DNA from: UCB3 sp964415605
Lineage (GTDB): Bacteria; Chloroflexota; Anaerolineae; Epilineales; Epilineaceae
NCBI GenBank assembly: GCA_964415605.1
Contig: CAYQBA010000032.1
Span: 1-30,923 of the forward strand
DNA: 30,923 nt
Direction of reading: 5' to 3'
Shown here: piece by piece, positions 1-9,008 of the stretch
Layout of the letters: the number at the start of each line of letters is the position of its first letter
Position numbering within the stretch: the first letter of the stretch is position 1
The notes under the pieces: model-generated
The model's database searches: none
Told to the model about the DNA's origin: nothing
Seen by the model: the letters and a program-made list of their open reading frames with translations, nothing else
Translations under genes and position numbers: made by a program

Positions 1-1
1 C

Positions 2-769
2 ACGGCGGCCGGTGACGACGCGGCCACGCCGGCGACGGGCGGCGGCGCGGATGCCGCCGACATCGCCACGCCGACGGCCGACGGCGCGGGCGCGGATGCC
101 GCCGGTGCCGGCGCCGAGGTCGCGCCCGCCGACGCGGTCACCCCGACGCTGGGCATTACCCCCACCGTCGCGGCCCCGGCCGCGGCCCCACCGACCGCCG
201 TGCCAAACCCGTTCGCCTTCGAGAAGGGCGAGCCGGAGTGGCTGACGGTCGACGGCCTCAAGAACCGACTGGGCTTGAACGACACGAACGCCGACAAGGT
301 CATCGCGCTCGAGAAGGGCAAGACGACCGAGGCGCTCCAGAGCAACCGCGGCTACCTGGTGGCGCACGTCGTCGACGCCGACCCCACGCGCGAGCTGCCC
401 GCCGACGAGCTCGAGTCGCGCCGCGCCGGCGCGGTGGACAAGTGGCTCGAGGAGGCCCGCCTGGCCAAGGATGCGGTGCAGCGCTACCCGTTCACCGAGC
501 TGGTGCCGGCAGAGCCCGACTGGTTCGTCCAGCGCTACGAGGAGTTCGTGCCGTCCGTCCAGGCGCAGCCGACGCTCGACCTCAGCTCGATCCAGGTCTC
601 GACGGCGGCCCCCCCGGCCGCGCCGCCCGCCGAGGGTGGCGACGCCGGGGCCGGTGATGGTGGCGCGGGGGCGCCCGCCGGCGATGGCGCGGCCACTGGC
701 GGCGACGCGGGCGCGAGCGGGGCAACCGGCGGCGACGCCGGGTCCGCCGGCGCCTCGGGCAGCCCATAG
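2..769 (+). CDS. PpiC/SurA-type peptidyl-prolyl isomerase, C-terminal part (5' end outside window)
   Basis: The reading frame is open from the first bases of the window to a TAG at 767-769, so the gene starts upstream. The recognisable core is the last part of a parvulin (rotamase) domain: the EPEWL strand, an AL-x-KGKTTEAL segment and the RGYLVAHVVDADPTREL strand, followed by the ELESRR...KWLEEARL helix typical of the C-terminus of bacterial PpiC/SurA foldases. Such proteins are exported or membrane-anchored and help secreted proteins fold. Unusually, the core is flanked on both sides by low-complexity Ala/Gly/Asp/Pro-rich sequence: about 65 residues before it and about 55 after it. These may be disordered linkers. 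ftsH follows 223 bases downstream on the same strand. The family call is moderately sure; the N-terminus, including any signal or anchor, cannot be seen. Confidence 0.75.
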   Translation, partial: TAAGDDAATPATGGGADAADIATPTADGAGADAAGAGAEVAPADAVTPTLGITPTVAAPAAAPPTAVPNPFAFEKGEPEWLTVDGLKNRLGLNDTNADKVIALEKGKTTEALQSNRGYLVAHVVDADPTRELPADELESRRAGAVDKWLEEARLAKDAVQRYPFTELVPAEPDWFVQRYEEFVPSVQAQPTLDLSSIQVSTAAPPAAPPAEGGDAGAGDGGAGAPAGDGAATGGDAGASGATGGDAGSAGASGSP

Positions 770-819
770 CGGAGCGGCCCGCCCCGCGCGATGCGGGCGA
801 GGTCGCGGGACAAGACTTT

Positions 820-858
820 CCGATCGCCCGGCGCGGCGCCGTCCGCCCGGGCGATCGG
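820..858 (+). terminator. 12-bp perfect inverted repeat, probable terminator of the PpiC gene
   Basis: CCGATCGCCCGG (820-831) is matched by its exact reverse complement at 847-858, with a 15-base GC-rich loop. It lies 50 bases after the foldase stop codon. No T-run follows, so it is a terminator candidate only by position and stem strength. Confidence 0.45.
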
Positions 859-941
859 CCTTGATGGCCGCGGACGCGCCACGGCGGTGGACGGCCGGGC
901 CGCCCACGCCCCGCCGCCGCGCCTGGTCGACGGTCCCAGTC

Positions 942-970
942 TTGGCCGGGTGGCCCGCTCCGGATATCCT
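942..970 (+). promoter_or_regulatory. Candidate sigma70-type promoter of ftsH
   Basis: TTGGCC (942-947), a 17-base spacer and TATCCT (965-970) match 4 of 6 consensus bases in each box. The same TTGGCC box occurs in the candidate promoter of the minus-strand GAF/obg operon. The predicted start point, near 977, would leave only a short leader that contains the ribosome binding site. Confidence 0.35.
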
Positions 971-992
971 TTTAACAAGGTGAGGTGAACGG

Positions 993-2825
<1,833 letters not shown>

Positions 2826-3167
2826 CCGGGAACGGCCGCGACGGTCCGCCGGTCACGGGTGACTGGATGTGGACCGGCTCTTGGGGCTTAAATGGGCGCG
2901 GGGCTGGTTGCCCAGCCCCGCGTGTCCCGTCCCCTGATTTGTCCCCTGCAACCAAACCAAATTACTAGCGCAAAACCCAATGGTACGGCGTCGGTCGATG
3001 CTGCCCGTGAAGACTTGGCGATCCTCACGTGCGCCATTGCATCTTCTGCATGTGAAGACGCACGGCGGCGGGGATGGGATACGCGACGGGGCGCGAATTC
3101 GAGATTAAGTTTCGTGTAACGCCGCTGCGGACCATGGCCCCGGGTTCGGCTGGGGCGGAACGCCCGC
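2826..3167. other. 342-base intergenic gap between ftsH and rdgB
   Basis: Both flanking genes converge on this gap. It contains the hairpin at 2897-2922 and then, from about 2930 to 3120, a visibly less GC-rich stretch unlike the rest of the window. A 75-codon open frame (2892-3119) covers it, but it begins inside the hairpin, lacks a ribosome binding site and resembles no family I know. I see no tRNA, IS end or repeat here. Confidence 0.6.
2897..2922 (+). terminator. 11-bp hairpin between convergent ftsH and rdgB
   Basis: CGCGGGGCTGG (2897-2907) and CCAGCCCCGCG (2912-2922) form a perfect 11-bp stem with a four-base loop TTGC, 72 bases after the ftsH stop. It has no T-run but could end transcription in both directions. 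Confidence 0.6.
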
Positions 3168-3815
3168 TCACGTGCCGCGCCACAGGGCTTCGAGATCCAC
3201 GCGCAATCGCCGGGTCGCCCGGCCGCGGTGGCTCAGCGCGTCCTTGGCCTCGCCCGACAGCTCAGCCATCGTGAGCCGCCCGTCGTAGCCGCCGTCCTCG
3301 ACCAGGAACACCGGGTCGTAGCCGAAGCCACCGGTCCCGATCGGGCGATCCGCGATGCGGCCCTTCACCGTGCCCTCGGCGGCCATGGCCGTGCCGTCGG
3401 GCCAGGCGAGCACCACGGCGGCCCGGAAGCGCGCGGACCGCCGGCTCGCCGGCACGCCCGCCAGGCGTTCCAGCAGCGCCGCCACGCGATCGGCGTCCGA
3501 CCCGGGCGCCCAGCGCGCCGAGCGCACGCCGGGGAACCCGCCCAGGGCGTCGACCTCGATCCCGGAGTCGTCGGCCAGCGCCGGCAGTCCCGATGCGCGG
3601 GCGAAGGCGTGGGCCTTGAGCGCCGCGTTCGAGGCGAACGTGGCGCCGGTCTCGGCGACGTCGAGGTCCAACCCGAGGTCGGCCGGGCTGATGAGCGCCG
3701 GCGGCAGGCCGGCCAGCAGCCGGCGGTACTCACGCAGCTTGCCGGGGTTGTGGGTGGCCACGAGCAGGCGCGCGGGCGCCGCCGGCGGGCCGCCATCGCG
3801 GCGTGCTGGCGTCAT
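3168..3815 (-). CDS. rdgB: dITP/XTP pyrophosphatase (RdgB/HAM1 family)
   Basis: This house-cleaning enzyme hydrolyses non-canonical purine nucleoside triphosphates (dITP, ITP, XTP) to monophosphates and keeps deaminated bases out of DNA and RNA. The 215-residue product carries the family motifs: THNPGKLRE (21-29), the ETGATFASNAALKA segment from residue 55, LADDSG with the catalytic aspartate pair (80-85), FGYDPVF (164-170) and SHRGRA (195-200). Length is typical. The ATG (3815-3813) overlaps the TGA of the upstream lipoprotein gene as ATGA, which sets the start and suggests coupled translation. It is the last gene of the operon. The first 15 residues, before the conserved strand, are a small Pro/Ala-rich extension. 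Confidence 0.95.
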   Translation of the reverse strand: MTPARRDGGPPAAPARLLVATHNPGKLREYRRLLAGLPPALISPADLGLDLDVAETGATFASNAALKAHAFARASGLPALADDSGIEVDALGGFPGVRSARWAPGSDADRVAALLERLAGVPASRRSARFRAAVVLAWPDGTAMAAEGTVKGRIADRPIGTGGFGYDPVFLVEDGGYDGRLTMAELSGEAKDALSHRGRATRRLRVDLEALWRGT

Positions 3816-4390
3816 GGGGACTCCGGCCCGTCCGCCGCCAGCCCGGCCGCGAGCAGCGTTTCGATCACGCCGCTCCGCGCCGCGGGATCGACCGATGCGC
3901 CCGCCTCGACGAGGGCGAAGCGGCGTCCGGCGCGCGCCACCGCCGCGTGCAGCGGGGGCGCTCCGGCATCGAAGCGCTCGGCCTGCTCGCCGAGGCCCAG
4001 CGGCGCCCGCTCGGCCGAGGGCATGAACCCGAACGTCGCGAACCACTGGTTGTAGGTCGCCTGGGCGCCGCTGGCGTCGGCGTAATGGGCCACCGTCACC
4101 GTGACGGCGGCCGACGGCCGGGCGTCCGCATCCGTGGCCGCGGGGATGTACACGCCGAAGGCGGCGGTGATCGGAGTCGTCCGTTCGTCGCGGATCAGGG
4201 CGGCCAGTGCGGGCGAAGCCGCCCGCGCGGCGTGGCCCAGGCGCCAGCCGGCCGGGGCCGGCGGCAGCATCCCGCCGGCGGGCGTGGTGGCGGTCGGCGC
4301 CGCCGTACAGCCGGTCGCCGCCAGCACGAACACCGCCCAGACAGCCGACCAGGCGGGTCGCGTGCAAACGATCGAGACAGGCGGCATCAT
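3812..4390 (-). CDS. Predicted lipoprotein of unknown function between nadD and rdgB
   Basis: I do not recognise the family. The 192-residue product begins with a hydrophobic segment (AWSAVWAVFVLAATGC) ending in a plausible lipobox, with Cys28 as the lipidation site, then a short Thr/Pro/Ala linker and a globular part of about 150 residues with alternating strands and helices, such as AFGVYIPAATD, VTVTVAHYAD and QATYNQWFATFGF. An outer-surface lipoprotein is therefore predicted. It is tightly embedded in the operon: its ATG overlaps the nadD stop and its TGA overlaps the rdgB start, each as ATGA. A second ATG lies immediately after the first. The context, two nucleotide-metabolism genes, does not explain a lipoprotein, so no function is proposed. 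The gene itself is well supported by the coupled overlaps and codon pattern. Confidence 0.8.
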   Translation of the reverse strand: MMPPVSIVCTRPAWSAVWAVFVLAATGCTAAPTATTPAGGMLPPAPAGWRLGHAARAASPALAALIRDERTTPITAAFGVYIPAATDADARPSAAVTVTVAHYADASGAQATYNQWFATFGFMPSAERAPLGLGEQAERFDAGAPPLHAAVARAGRRFALVEAGASVDPAARSGVIETLLAAGLAADGPESP

Positions 4391-5052
4391 GACACGCAAC
4401 CCTCCGCACCCCGCCCCGCTGCGCCGCCCCCGGACCGGTACAGCCCGTGGCCCCGAATGTAGGCCTCCACCGCCGCCGGCACCTGGTAGCGGATCGGGCG
4501 CCCTTCCGCCACGCGCCGGCGGAGGTCGGTGGCCGAGATCCCGACGAGCGGCGCCGGCACGCGGTCGACCCGGCCGGCGAGCCCAGGCACCGCGGCCGCC
4601 AGCGCCGCCAGATCCGGCACCGCCCCAGGGCGGTCGAACACGGCCAGCCGGGCCTGCGCCACGACGCCGCCCGGGTCGCGCCACGCCGGCAGGTCGGCCA
4701 ACGCGTCGGCGCCGAGGATGAACCACCAGTCCGTCGATGCCTCGTGCTCGGCGCGCAGGCGCGCAAGGGTGTCGACCGTGTAGCTCGGGGGCGGCCGGTC
4801 GATGTCCACGCGGTGCACCGCGAACGCGGGCTGGCCGGCGATCGCGTGCTCGAGCATCGCCACGCGCGCCGGATCCCCGGCGCGGGGGGCATCGGCCTTC
4901 AGCGGCGAGATCCGGGCCGGGACGAACAGCACGACGTCCAGCTCGAGGGTCGCCCGCGCTTCCTCGGCGATGATCAGGTGGCCGAGGTGGACCGGGTCGA
5001 ACGTGCCGCCGAAGACCCCGACACGGGTGGGCGGACGTGTCAGTCGACCCAT
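4387..5052 (-). CDS. nadD: Nicotinate-nucleotide adenylyltransferase NadD
   Basis: NadD transfers AMP from ATP to nicotinate mononucleotide, giving deamido-NAD in NAD biosynthesis. The 221-residue protein has the nucleotidyltransferase signature GGTFDPVHLGH (15-25), the FVPAR segment (48-52), the DIDRPPPSYTVDTL segment (83-96) and the ISATDLRRR motif (172-180), which is the family's ISSTxxR-like triphosphate-binding site. The ATG at 5052 lies 13 bases inside the end of obg, and the TGA overlaps the next gene, so translation is probably coupled along obg-nadD-lipoprotein. The obg-nadD neighbourhood is common in Gram-positive bacteria and Chloroflexota, often with rsfS, which is absent here. 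The last 15 residues are a Gly/Ala-rich tail. Confidence 0.96.
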   Translation of the reverse strand: MGRLTRPPTRVGVFGGTFDPVHLGHLIIAEEARATLELDVVLFVPARISPLKADAPRAGDPARVAMLEHAIAGQPAFAVHRVDIDRPPPSYTVDTLARLRAEHEASTDWWFILGADALADLPAWRDPGGVVAQARLAVFDRPGAVPDLAALAAAVPGLAGRVDRVPAPLVGISATDLRRRVAEGRPIRYQVPAAVEAYIRGHGLYRSGGGAAGRGAEGCVS

Positions 5053-6308
5053 TCCAGCTCGGCCGTCCCGACGTGCACGGTGTCGCCCGGCCGCACCCCC
5101 CGCGCGCGCAGCGCGGCGCGGATGCCCATGGCGTCGAGGATGCGCTGGAAGCGCAGCACCGCGTCCTCGTTGCCCCAGTCGGTCATCGCCGCCGCCCGCT
5201 CGGCGCGCCGCCCGGCGACCCGGAACGTGCCGCCGCCGAGGTCGGCGATGGTGAACGCGTCGTCGTCGATCGCCGCCGGCCGGAGGATCGGCACGGCCTC
5301 GGGCGCCGCCACCGGCGCAGGCAGGGCCCGGACCGCGGCCAGCGCGTGCCGCATCAGCGCGTCGATGTTCTCACGCGCCAGCGCGCTGATGGCCCACACA
5401 TCCGGGTGGCCGCGCGCGGCCAGGGCCGCGCGCAGCTCCGGCCAGCGGGCGCGCACGTCCGGCAGGTCGAGCTTGGTGACCACCACGATCTGCGGCCGGG
5501 CGGCCAGCGCCGCGTCGAACGCGCGCAGCTCGCGGTTGATCACGTCGAAGTTGCCCAACGGGTCGGGCGCGGACCCGTCCACGAGGTGCAAGAGCAGGCG
5601 CGTGCGCTCGATGTGCCGCAGGAAACGGTCGCCCAGGCCGTGGCCCGCGCTGGACCCCTCGATCAAGCCCGGCACGTCGGCCAGCACGAGCGTGTCGAAG
5701 CCGACCTCCACCACGCCGAGGTTCGGCACGAGCGTCGTGAACGGGTAGTCGGCGACCTTCGGCCGCGCCGCGCTGACCACCGACAGCAGGGTGCTCTTGC
5801 CGGCGTTGGGCATGCCGATGACGCCGACATCGGCGATCAGCTTGAGCTCGAGCTTGATCCGGAGGCGCTGCCCGGGCTCGCCCTTCTCGGCGATGCGCGG
5901 CGCCTGATGCGTCGGGCTCTTGAAGGCACTGTTGCCGCGCCCGCCGCGCCCGCCGCGCGCCACGACCACCCGCTGCCCACGCGTGACGAGGTCGGCGAGG
6001 AGGTCGCCGGTGGCGGCGTCGGACACGAGCGTCCCGACCGGCACGGTGATCTCGAGGTCCTCGCCATCGCGGCCGTGACGGTTGGATCCGCCCCCGTGCC
6101 CCCCACGCCCGGCCTGGTAACGCTGCGTGAAGCGGAACTTGTGGAGCGTGTTGAGACCCTCGTCCGCCACCAGCACGACATCGCCGCCCCGCCCGCCGTG
6201 GCCGCCGGTCGGGCCGCCGCGGGGCACGAACTTCTCGCGGTGGAAGGCGACGATGCCGTTGCCGCCGTCGCCCGCCTGCACGTCGATCGCGGCCTCATCC
6301 AGGAACAT
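5040..6308 (-). CDS. obg: GTPase Obg/CgtA
   Basis: Obg is an essential GTPase that binds the 50S subunit and links ribosome assembly to growth and stress. The 422-residue product shows all three domains: the Gly-rich Obg fold (1-158, with GDGGNG at 14-19), the G domain with G1 GMPNAGKST (165-173), G3 DVPG (211-214), G4 TKLD (278-281) and G5 around ISA (307-309), and a C-terminal OCT domain (about 350-422), as in Bacillus and Thermus. I chose the ATG at 6308 (MFLDEA) because it matches the family N-terminus exactly; an ATG at 6338 would add ten residues and overlap the upstream gene further. It overlaps the end of the translin-family gene by 14 bases and the start of nadD by 13. Confidence 0.97.
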   Translation of the reverse strand: MFLDEAAIDVQAGDGGNGIVAFHREKFVPRGGPTGGHGGRGGDVVLVADEGLNTLHKFRFTQRYQAGRGGHGGGSNRHGRDGEDLEITVPVGTLVSDAATGDLLADLVTRGQRVVVARGGRGGRGNSAFKSPTHQAPRIAEKGEPGQRLRIKLELKLIADVGVIGMPNAGKSTLLSVVSAARPKVADYPFTTLVPNLGVVEVGFDTLVLADVPGLIEGSSAGHGLGDRFLRHIERTRLLLHLVDGSAPDPLGNFDVINRELRAFDAALAARPQIVVVTKLDLPDVRARWPELRAALAARGHPDVWAISALARENIDALMRHALAAVRALPAPVAAPEAVPILRPAAIDDDAFTIADLGGGTFRVAGRRAERAAAMTDWGNEDAVLRFQRILDAMGIRAALRARGVRPGDTVHVGTAELEWVD

Positions 6309-6963
6309 CGTCGCCCCCGTCCGGTGCGCCGGCGGCACGGGCTTGCGCCTCGAACCGGTCGAGGGCCGCCTGCAGGCGCTCCTGGCGCATCACGAGCGTC
6401 AGGTCACCGCGGGTCCGCTCGGTGACGCCGCGCACCATGTCGTTGGTCTGCTTGATGTTGCGGGTGATGACCGCCGGGAAATCGACCGTCGTCAAGAACG
6501 CATAGATGTCCTGCATCCGCTCGAGGATGGCCTCGGCCGCCGCCGTGTCGTCGCGGCGGATGGCATCCAGCGCGGCCCGCCGCAGCTCGCCTCCGGCCTC
6601 GCCGAGGCCGTTGAGCCATGCCGCGTCGTCGACGCCGAGGTCCTCGGGCGATGGCAGGTCCGTGCCCCGCACGAGGGCCCGCGTGAGGTGCGCCTCGGCG
6701 AGCTCCTTCTGGGCGTCGAGCATGTAGCCGGCCGAGGCCAGGTCGGGGTGCGCGGCGGCCGCCGCGTGCATGTCCGCCATGAGCCGTCCCGCGGCGGCGG
6801 TCTCCGCCTCGGCCTCGGCCCACTCGCCGCGGTGGACGGCCCGGATGGCGCGCGCGGCGTGTTGCACCACGCTGCGGCTCAGCCCGAGCATCGCCTCGCG
6901 CTGGGCATGCTTGGTCTCGAGGCGCGCGAGGATGGCGTCGCCGATGGCGCCAAGGGTATCCAT
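6295..6963 (-). CDS. Translin-family protein
   Basis: The 222-residue, strongly helical product resembles the translin family as found in archaea and Chloroflexota. Supporting segments are the N-terminal HAQREAMLGLSRSVVQHAAR helix, AIRAVHRGEW, the GYMLDAQKELAEAHLTRAL helix, LPSPEDLGVDDAAWLNGLGE and the C-terminal DFPAVITRNIKQ with TERTRGDLTL. Eukaryotic translin forms ring octamers that bind single-stranded DNA and RNA and, with TRAX, act as a nuclease (C3PO). The activity of bacterial members is not established, so RNA or ssDNA binding is inference. Homologues may be mislabelled in databases. The gene starts 6 bases after the GAF gene stop and runs 14 bases into obg, placing it in an operon with a ribosome-assembly GTPase. 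Confidence 0.8.
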   Translation of the reverse strand: MDTLGAIGDAILARLETKHAQREAMLGLSRSVVQHAARAIRAVHRGEWAEAEAETAAAGRLMADMHAAAAAHPDLASAGYMLDAQKELAEAHLTRALVRGTDLPSPEDLGVDDAAWLNGLGEAGGELRRAALDAIRRDDTAAAEAILERMQDIYAFLTTVDFPAVITRNIKQTNDMVRGVTERTRGDLTLVMRQERLQAALDRFEAQARAAGAPDGGDDVPG

Positions 6964-6969
6964 GCGCGG

Positions 6970-7461
6970 TCAGCCTGACCGTGCCGCGTGCGCCGCGATC
7001 TGCCCGAGTGCCTCGGCGATGCTTTCCAGGAAGTGCCGGTCGGCCGGGCTGAATGCCGCCGCGCGGTCGCTGTCGACGTCGATCTCGCCGACGACCCGCC
7101 CGCCGGCCCGGATCGGGACCACGATCTCGCTGCGCGTCGACACGAAGCACGCGAGGTAGCGCGGGTCGGCGCGCACGTCGTCGACGACGATGGTCGCGTC
7201 CTCCGCCACCGCCGCGCCGCAGATGCCCTGCCCGATCGGGATCCGCACGTGCTCGGTGGGATGGCCCACGAACGGGCCGAGCACCAGGTCGCCACCATCG
7301 ACGAGGTAGATGCCGGTCCAGTCGAAGTGCGCGAACGCGGCAGCCAGCGCCTCGACGGTCCGCGCCAGAACGGTTGCCCATGGATCGGTGGGCGCCGCGG
7401 CCTGGGCGTCGAGATAGGCGACGAGGTCCGCCGCGCCAGGGGGGGTGATGGGGTCGTGCAA
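6970..7461 (-). CDS. GAF-domain protein of the free methionine-(R)-sulfoxide reductase type
   Basis: The 163-residue product is a single GAF domain with the pattern of fRMsr (MsrC/YebR): FDWTGIYLVD (46-55), LVLGPFVGHP (59-68), RIPIGQGICGAAV (73-85), RYLACF (101-106), SEIVVPI (111-117) and GEIDVDSD (125-132). fRMsr enzymes reduce free methionine-R-sulfoxide with three cysteines. Two of them are here, Cys81 in GICG and Cys105 in LACF, but the position of the first one (before VRI) holds His71, so catalysis may be altered. It is the first gene of the minus-strand operon. I chose the TTG at 7461 because GGGAGG sits 5 bases before it; no better in-frame ATG or GTG exists before the conserved region. 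Confidence 0.8.
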   Translation of the reverse strand: MHDPITPPGAADLVAYLDAQAAAPTDPWATVLARTVEALAAAFAHFDWTGIYLVDGGDLVLGPFVGHPTEHVRIPIGQGICGAAVAEDATIVVDDVRADPRYLACFVSTRSEIVVPIRAGGRVVGEIDVDSDRAAAFSPADRHFLESIAEALGQIAAHAARSG

Positions 7462-7556
7462 GGGGGCCTCCCGCGGCCGGTCCGCCAGGTGCCGGCGGCC
7501 GCTCGCCGGCGCGCGCCGCCCCGGTTGTCGGACGACGGGCGGAGGCACGAGGTTGG

Positions 7557-7586
7557 ATTGTAGACGGCAAGCGGGGCGGCGGCCAA
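7557..7586 (-). promoter_or_regulatory. Candidate promoter of the GAF-translin-obg-nadD-lipoprotein-rdgB operon
   Basis: On the minus strand TTGGCC (7586-7581), an 18-base spacer and TACAAT (7562-7557) resemble a sigma70 promoter, with 4 of 6 and 5 of 6 matches. The transcript would begin near 7550, about 90 bases before the TTG start. Confidence 0.5.
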
Positions 7587-7634
7587 ACGGCGGGCGCGCG
7601 GCGGGCGCGCGAGTTCCGGGGCCCGCCGACGGCA

Positions 7635-7643
7635 TGCTATGAT
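7635..7643 (+). promoter_or_regulatory. Extended -10 element before the LCP gene
   Basis: TG, one base, then TATGAT form an extended -10 with one mismatch to TATAAT. It overlaps an upstream in-frame ATG (7639), which favours ATG 7672 as the translation start. No convincing -35 box is present. Confidence 0.4.
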
Positions 7644-7671
7644 GTCGGCAGCAATCGACGACCCGCCTGGT

Positions 7672-8847
7672 ATGAAGCAGCCGACCTCCCCCCTGCCCGC
7701 CGTGCCCCCGCCCGCCACCCTCCGTTCCGGCTGGGGGCTGCGTGTGTTGTTCATGGCCCTGTTCGCGGCCCTCGCGGCGGCGGCCGTCACCGTGGTGGTC
7801 CTCGTGGCGGGCACGGTGCTCACCCTCTCCCGCTGGCGGGCCGCGCCGCTGGAGGCGGCCCCCACGCCCGCCGCGGCGGCGCCGCTCGGCACGCCGCCCC
7901 CCAGCCAGGACGACGTCAACGTCTGGGAAAAGCACGGTCCGATCAACGTCGTGCTCCTCGGGCTCGACGCCGACGACTGCGGCCGCTCGACCAGCCTGGC
8001 CCAGCGCACCGACACGATGATCCTCGTGCGCGCCGATCCGCGCACGAGGCGGGTGGCGATGCTGTCGATCGCGCGCGACCTGTATGTCTACATCGACGAC
8101 GACCATGGGGCCGCCAAGATCACCACGGCCAACGTCTACGGCACCCGCTTCGAGGACGGCACGCCGGTGCCGGGCAGCGGGCCGGAGCTCGTCAAGAAGG
8201 TCATCCAGCGCAGCCTCGACCTGCCGGTGCATCGCTACGTGGTGGTGGACTTCCGGGGCTTCGAGCAGATCGTCGACGCCCTCGACGGCATCGACGTCGA
8301 CGTCCCGCCGTCGAAGGACGACCCGACCGTCGGGCTGGTCGACAGCCACTTCCCCGACGGTCAGTGCGGCACGATCACGATCTCGTTCGCGCCGGGGCGG
8401 CAGCACATGGACGGCGCGCGCGCGCTGCAGTACGCCCGATCGCGCTATTCGACGAGCGACTTCGACCGCTCGCGCCGCCAAATGCAGGTGCTGATGGCGA
8501 TCCGCGAGCGGGCCACCAGCCTCGGCGTGATCCTCGACCTGCCGCGGCTCCTCCCGGCGGTCTCCAAGGCCGTCGACACCGACCTCGCCCCGGATGAGAT
8601 CTTCTCGCTCGCGCCGCTCGGCCGCGGGCTGGATCCTGCCGACATCCTGACGTTCCAGATCGACGACACCGTCGCGGATCCCGGCTACGTCATGGTGGGC
8701 AGCTCGGAGCAGTGGGTCTTGCAGCTCGATCCCGCCGCCTACGCCCCGCTGCGCGAGCGCTTCCTCAACCTCGAACCGCCGCCAACCCCCACCCCCGAGG
8801 CCACGGATGTGCCGGCGGCCGGCGGCGCGGCGGGCGCGGCGCCGTAG
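7672..8847 (+). CDS. LytR-CpsA-Psr (LCP) family cell-wall glycopolymer ligase
   Basis: LCP proteins move lipid-linked glycopolymers onto the cell wall or other acceptors at the outer face of the membrane. The 391-residue product has a short Pro-rich cytoplasmic tail, one transmembrane helix (about 23-51), a Pro/Ala linker and an LCP domain. The domain shows INVVLLGLDADD, the charged QRTDTMILV strand, MLSIARDLYV, YVVVDFRGFEQIVDALDGIDVDVP and ARSRYSTSDFDRSRRQ; these Asp/Arg residues bind the pyrophosphate-Mg of the lipid donor in characterised members. A Pro/Ala-rich tail ends the protein. In-frame ATGs at 7639 and 7642 would add 11 or 10 residues; neither they nor 7672 has a clear ribosome binding site. 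It is transcribed divergently from the GAF/obg operon and ends 161 bases before hemA. Confidence 0.9.
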   Translation: MKQPTSPLPAVPPPATLRSGWGLRVLFMALFAALAAAAVTVVVLVAGTVLTLSRWRAAPLEAAPTPAAAAPLGTPPPSQDDVNVWEKHGPINVVLLGLDADDCGRSTSLAQRTDTMILVRADPRTRRVAMLSIARDLYVYIDDDHGAAKITTANVYGTRFEDGTPVPGSGPELVKKVIQRSLDLPVHRYVVVDFRGFEQIVDALDGIDVDVPPSKDDPTVGLVDSHFPDGQCGTITISFAPGRQHMDGARALQYARSRYSTSDFDRSRRQMQVLMAIRERATSLGVILDLPRLLPAVSKAVDTDLAPDEIFSLAPLGRGLDPADILTFQIDDTVADPGYVMVGSSEQWVLQLDPAAYAPLRERFLNLEPPPTPTPEATDVPAAGGAAGAAP

Positions 8848-8944
8848 GCACCCCGGGCACCCGTCTCCGCGATGCTCGAGGGCGCCTCCGAGCCGAGGTG
8901 GCCCGACGACCCCGCGCCCCTTTCGACTTCGGACTTCTTTTGGA

Positions 8945-8973
8945 CTGGCCCCACCCCCGGGGATCGCTATAAT
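8945..8973 (+). promoter_or_regulatory. Candidate promoter of the hem operon
   Basis: A perfect TATAAT (8968-8973) lies 35 bases before the hemA ATG. The -35 region at correct spacing (CTGGCC, 8945-8950) is weak, and a better TTGGAC (8940-8945) is 22 bases away, too far for a standard promoter. Confidence 0.45.
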
Positions 8974-9008
8974 CCCCATTCGCGGCCTGCCACGGCCGCG
9001 GGTAGCTC

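Noticed and set aside
2892..3119. 75-codon open frame between ftsH and rdgB
   Set aside because: It starts inside a hairpin, has no ribosome binding site, and matches no family I know.
6309..6338. Upstream ATG for obg at 6338
   Set aside because: It adds ten residues not found in the family and deepens the overlap with the translin gene; MFLDEA at 6308 matches Obg N-termini.
7639..7671. Earlier ATG codons for the LCP gene
   Set aside because: They overlap an extended -10 element; not excluded, but 7672 is preferred.
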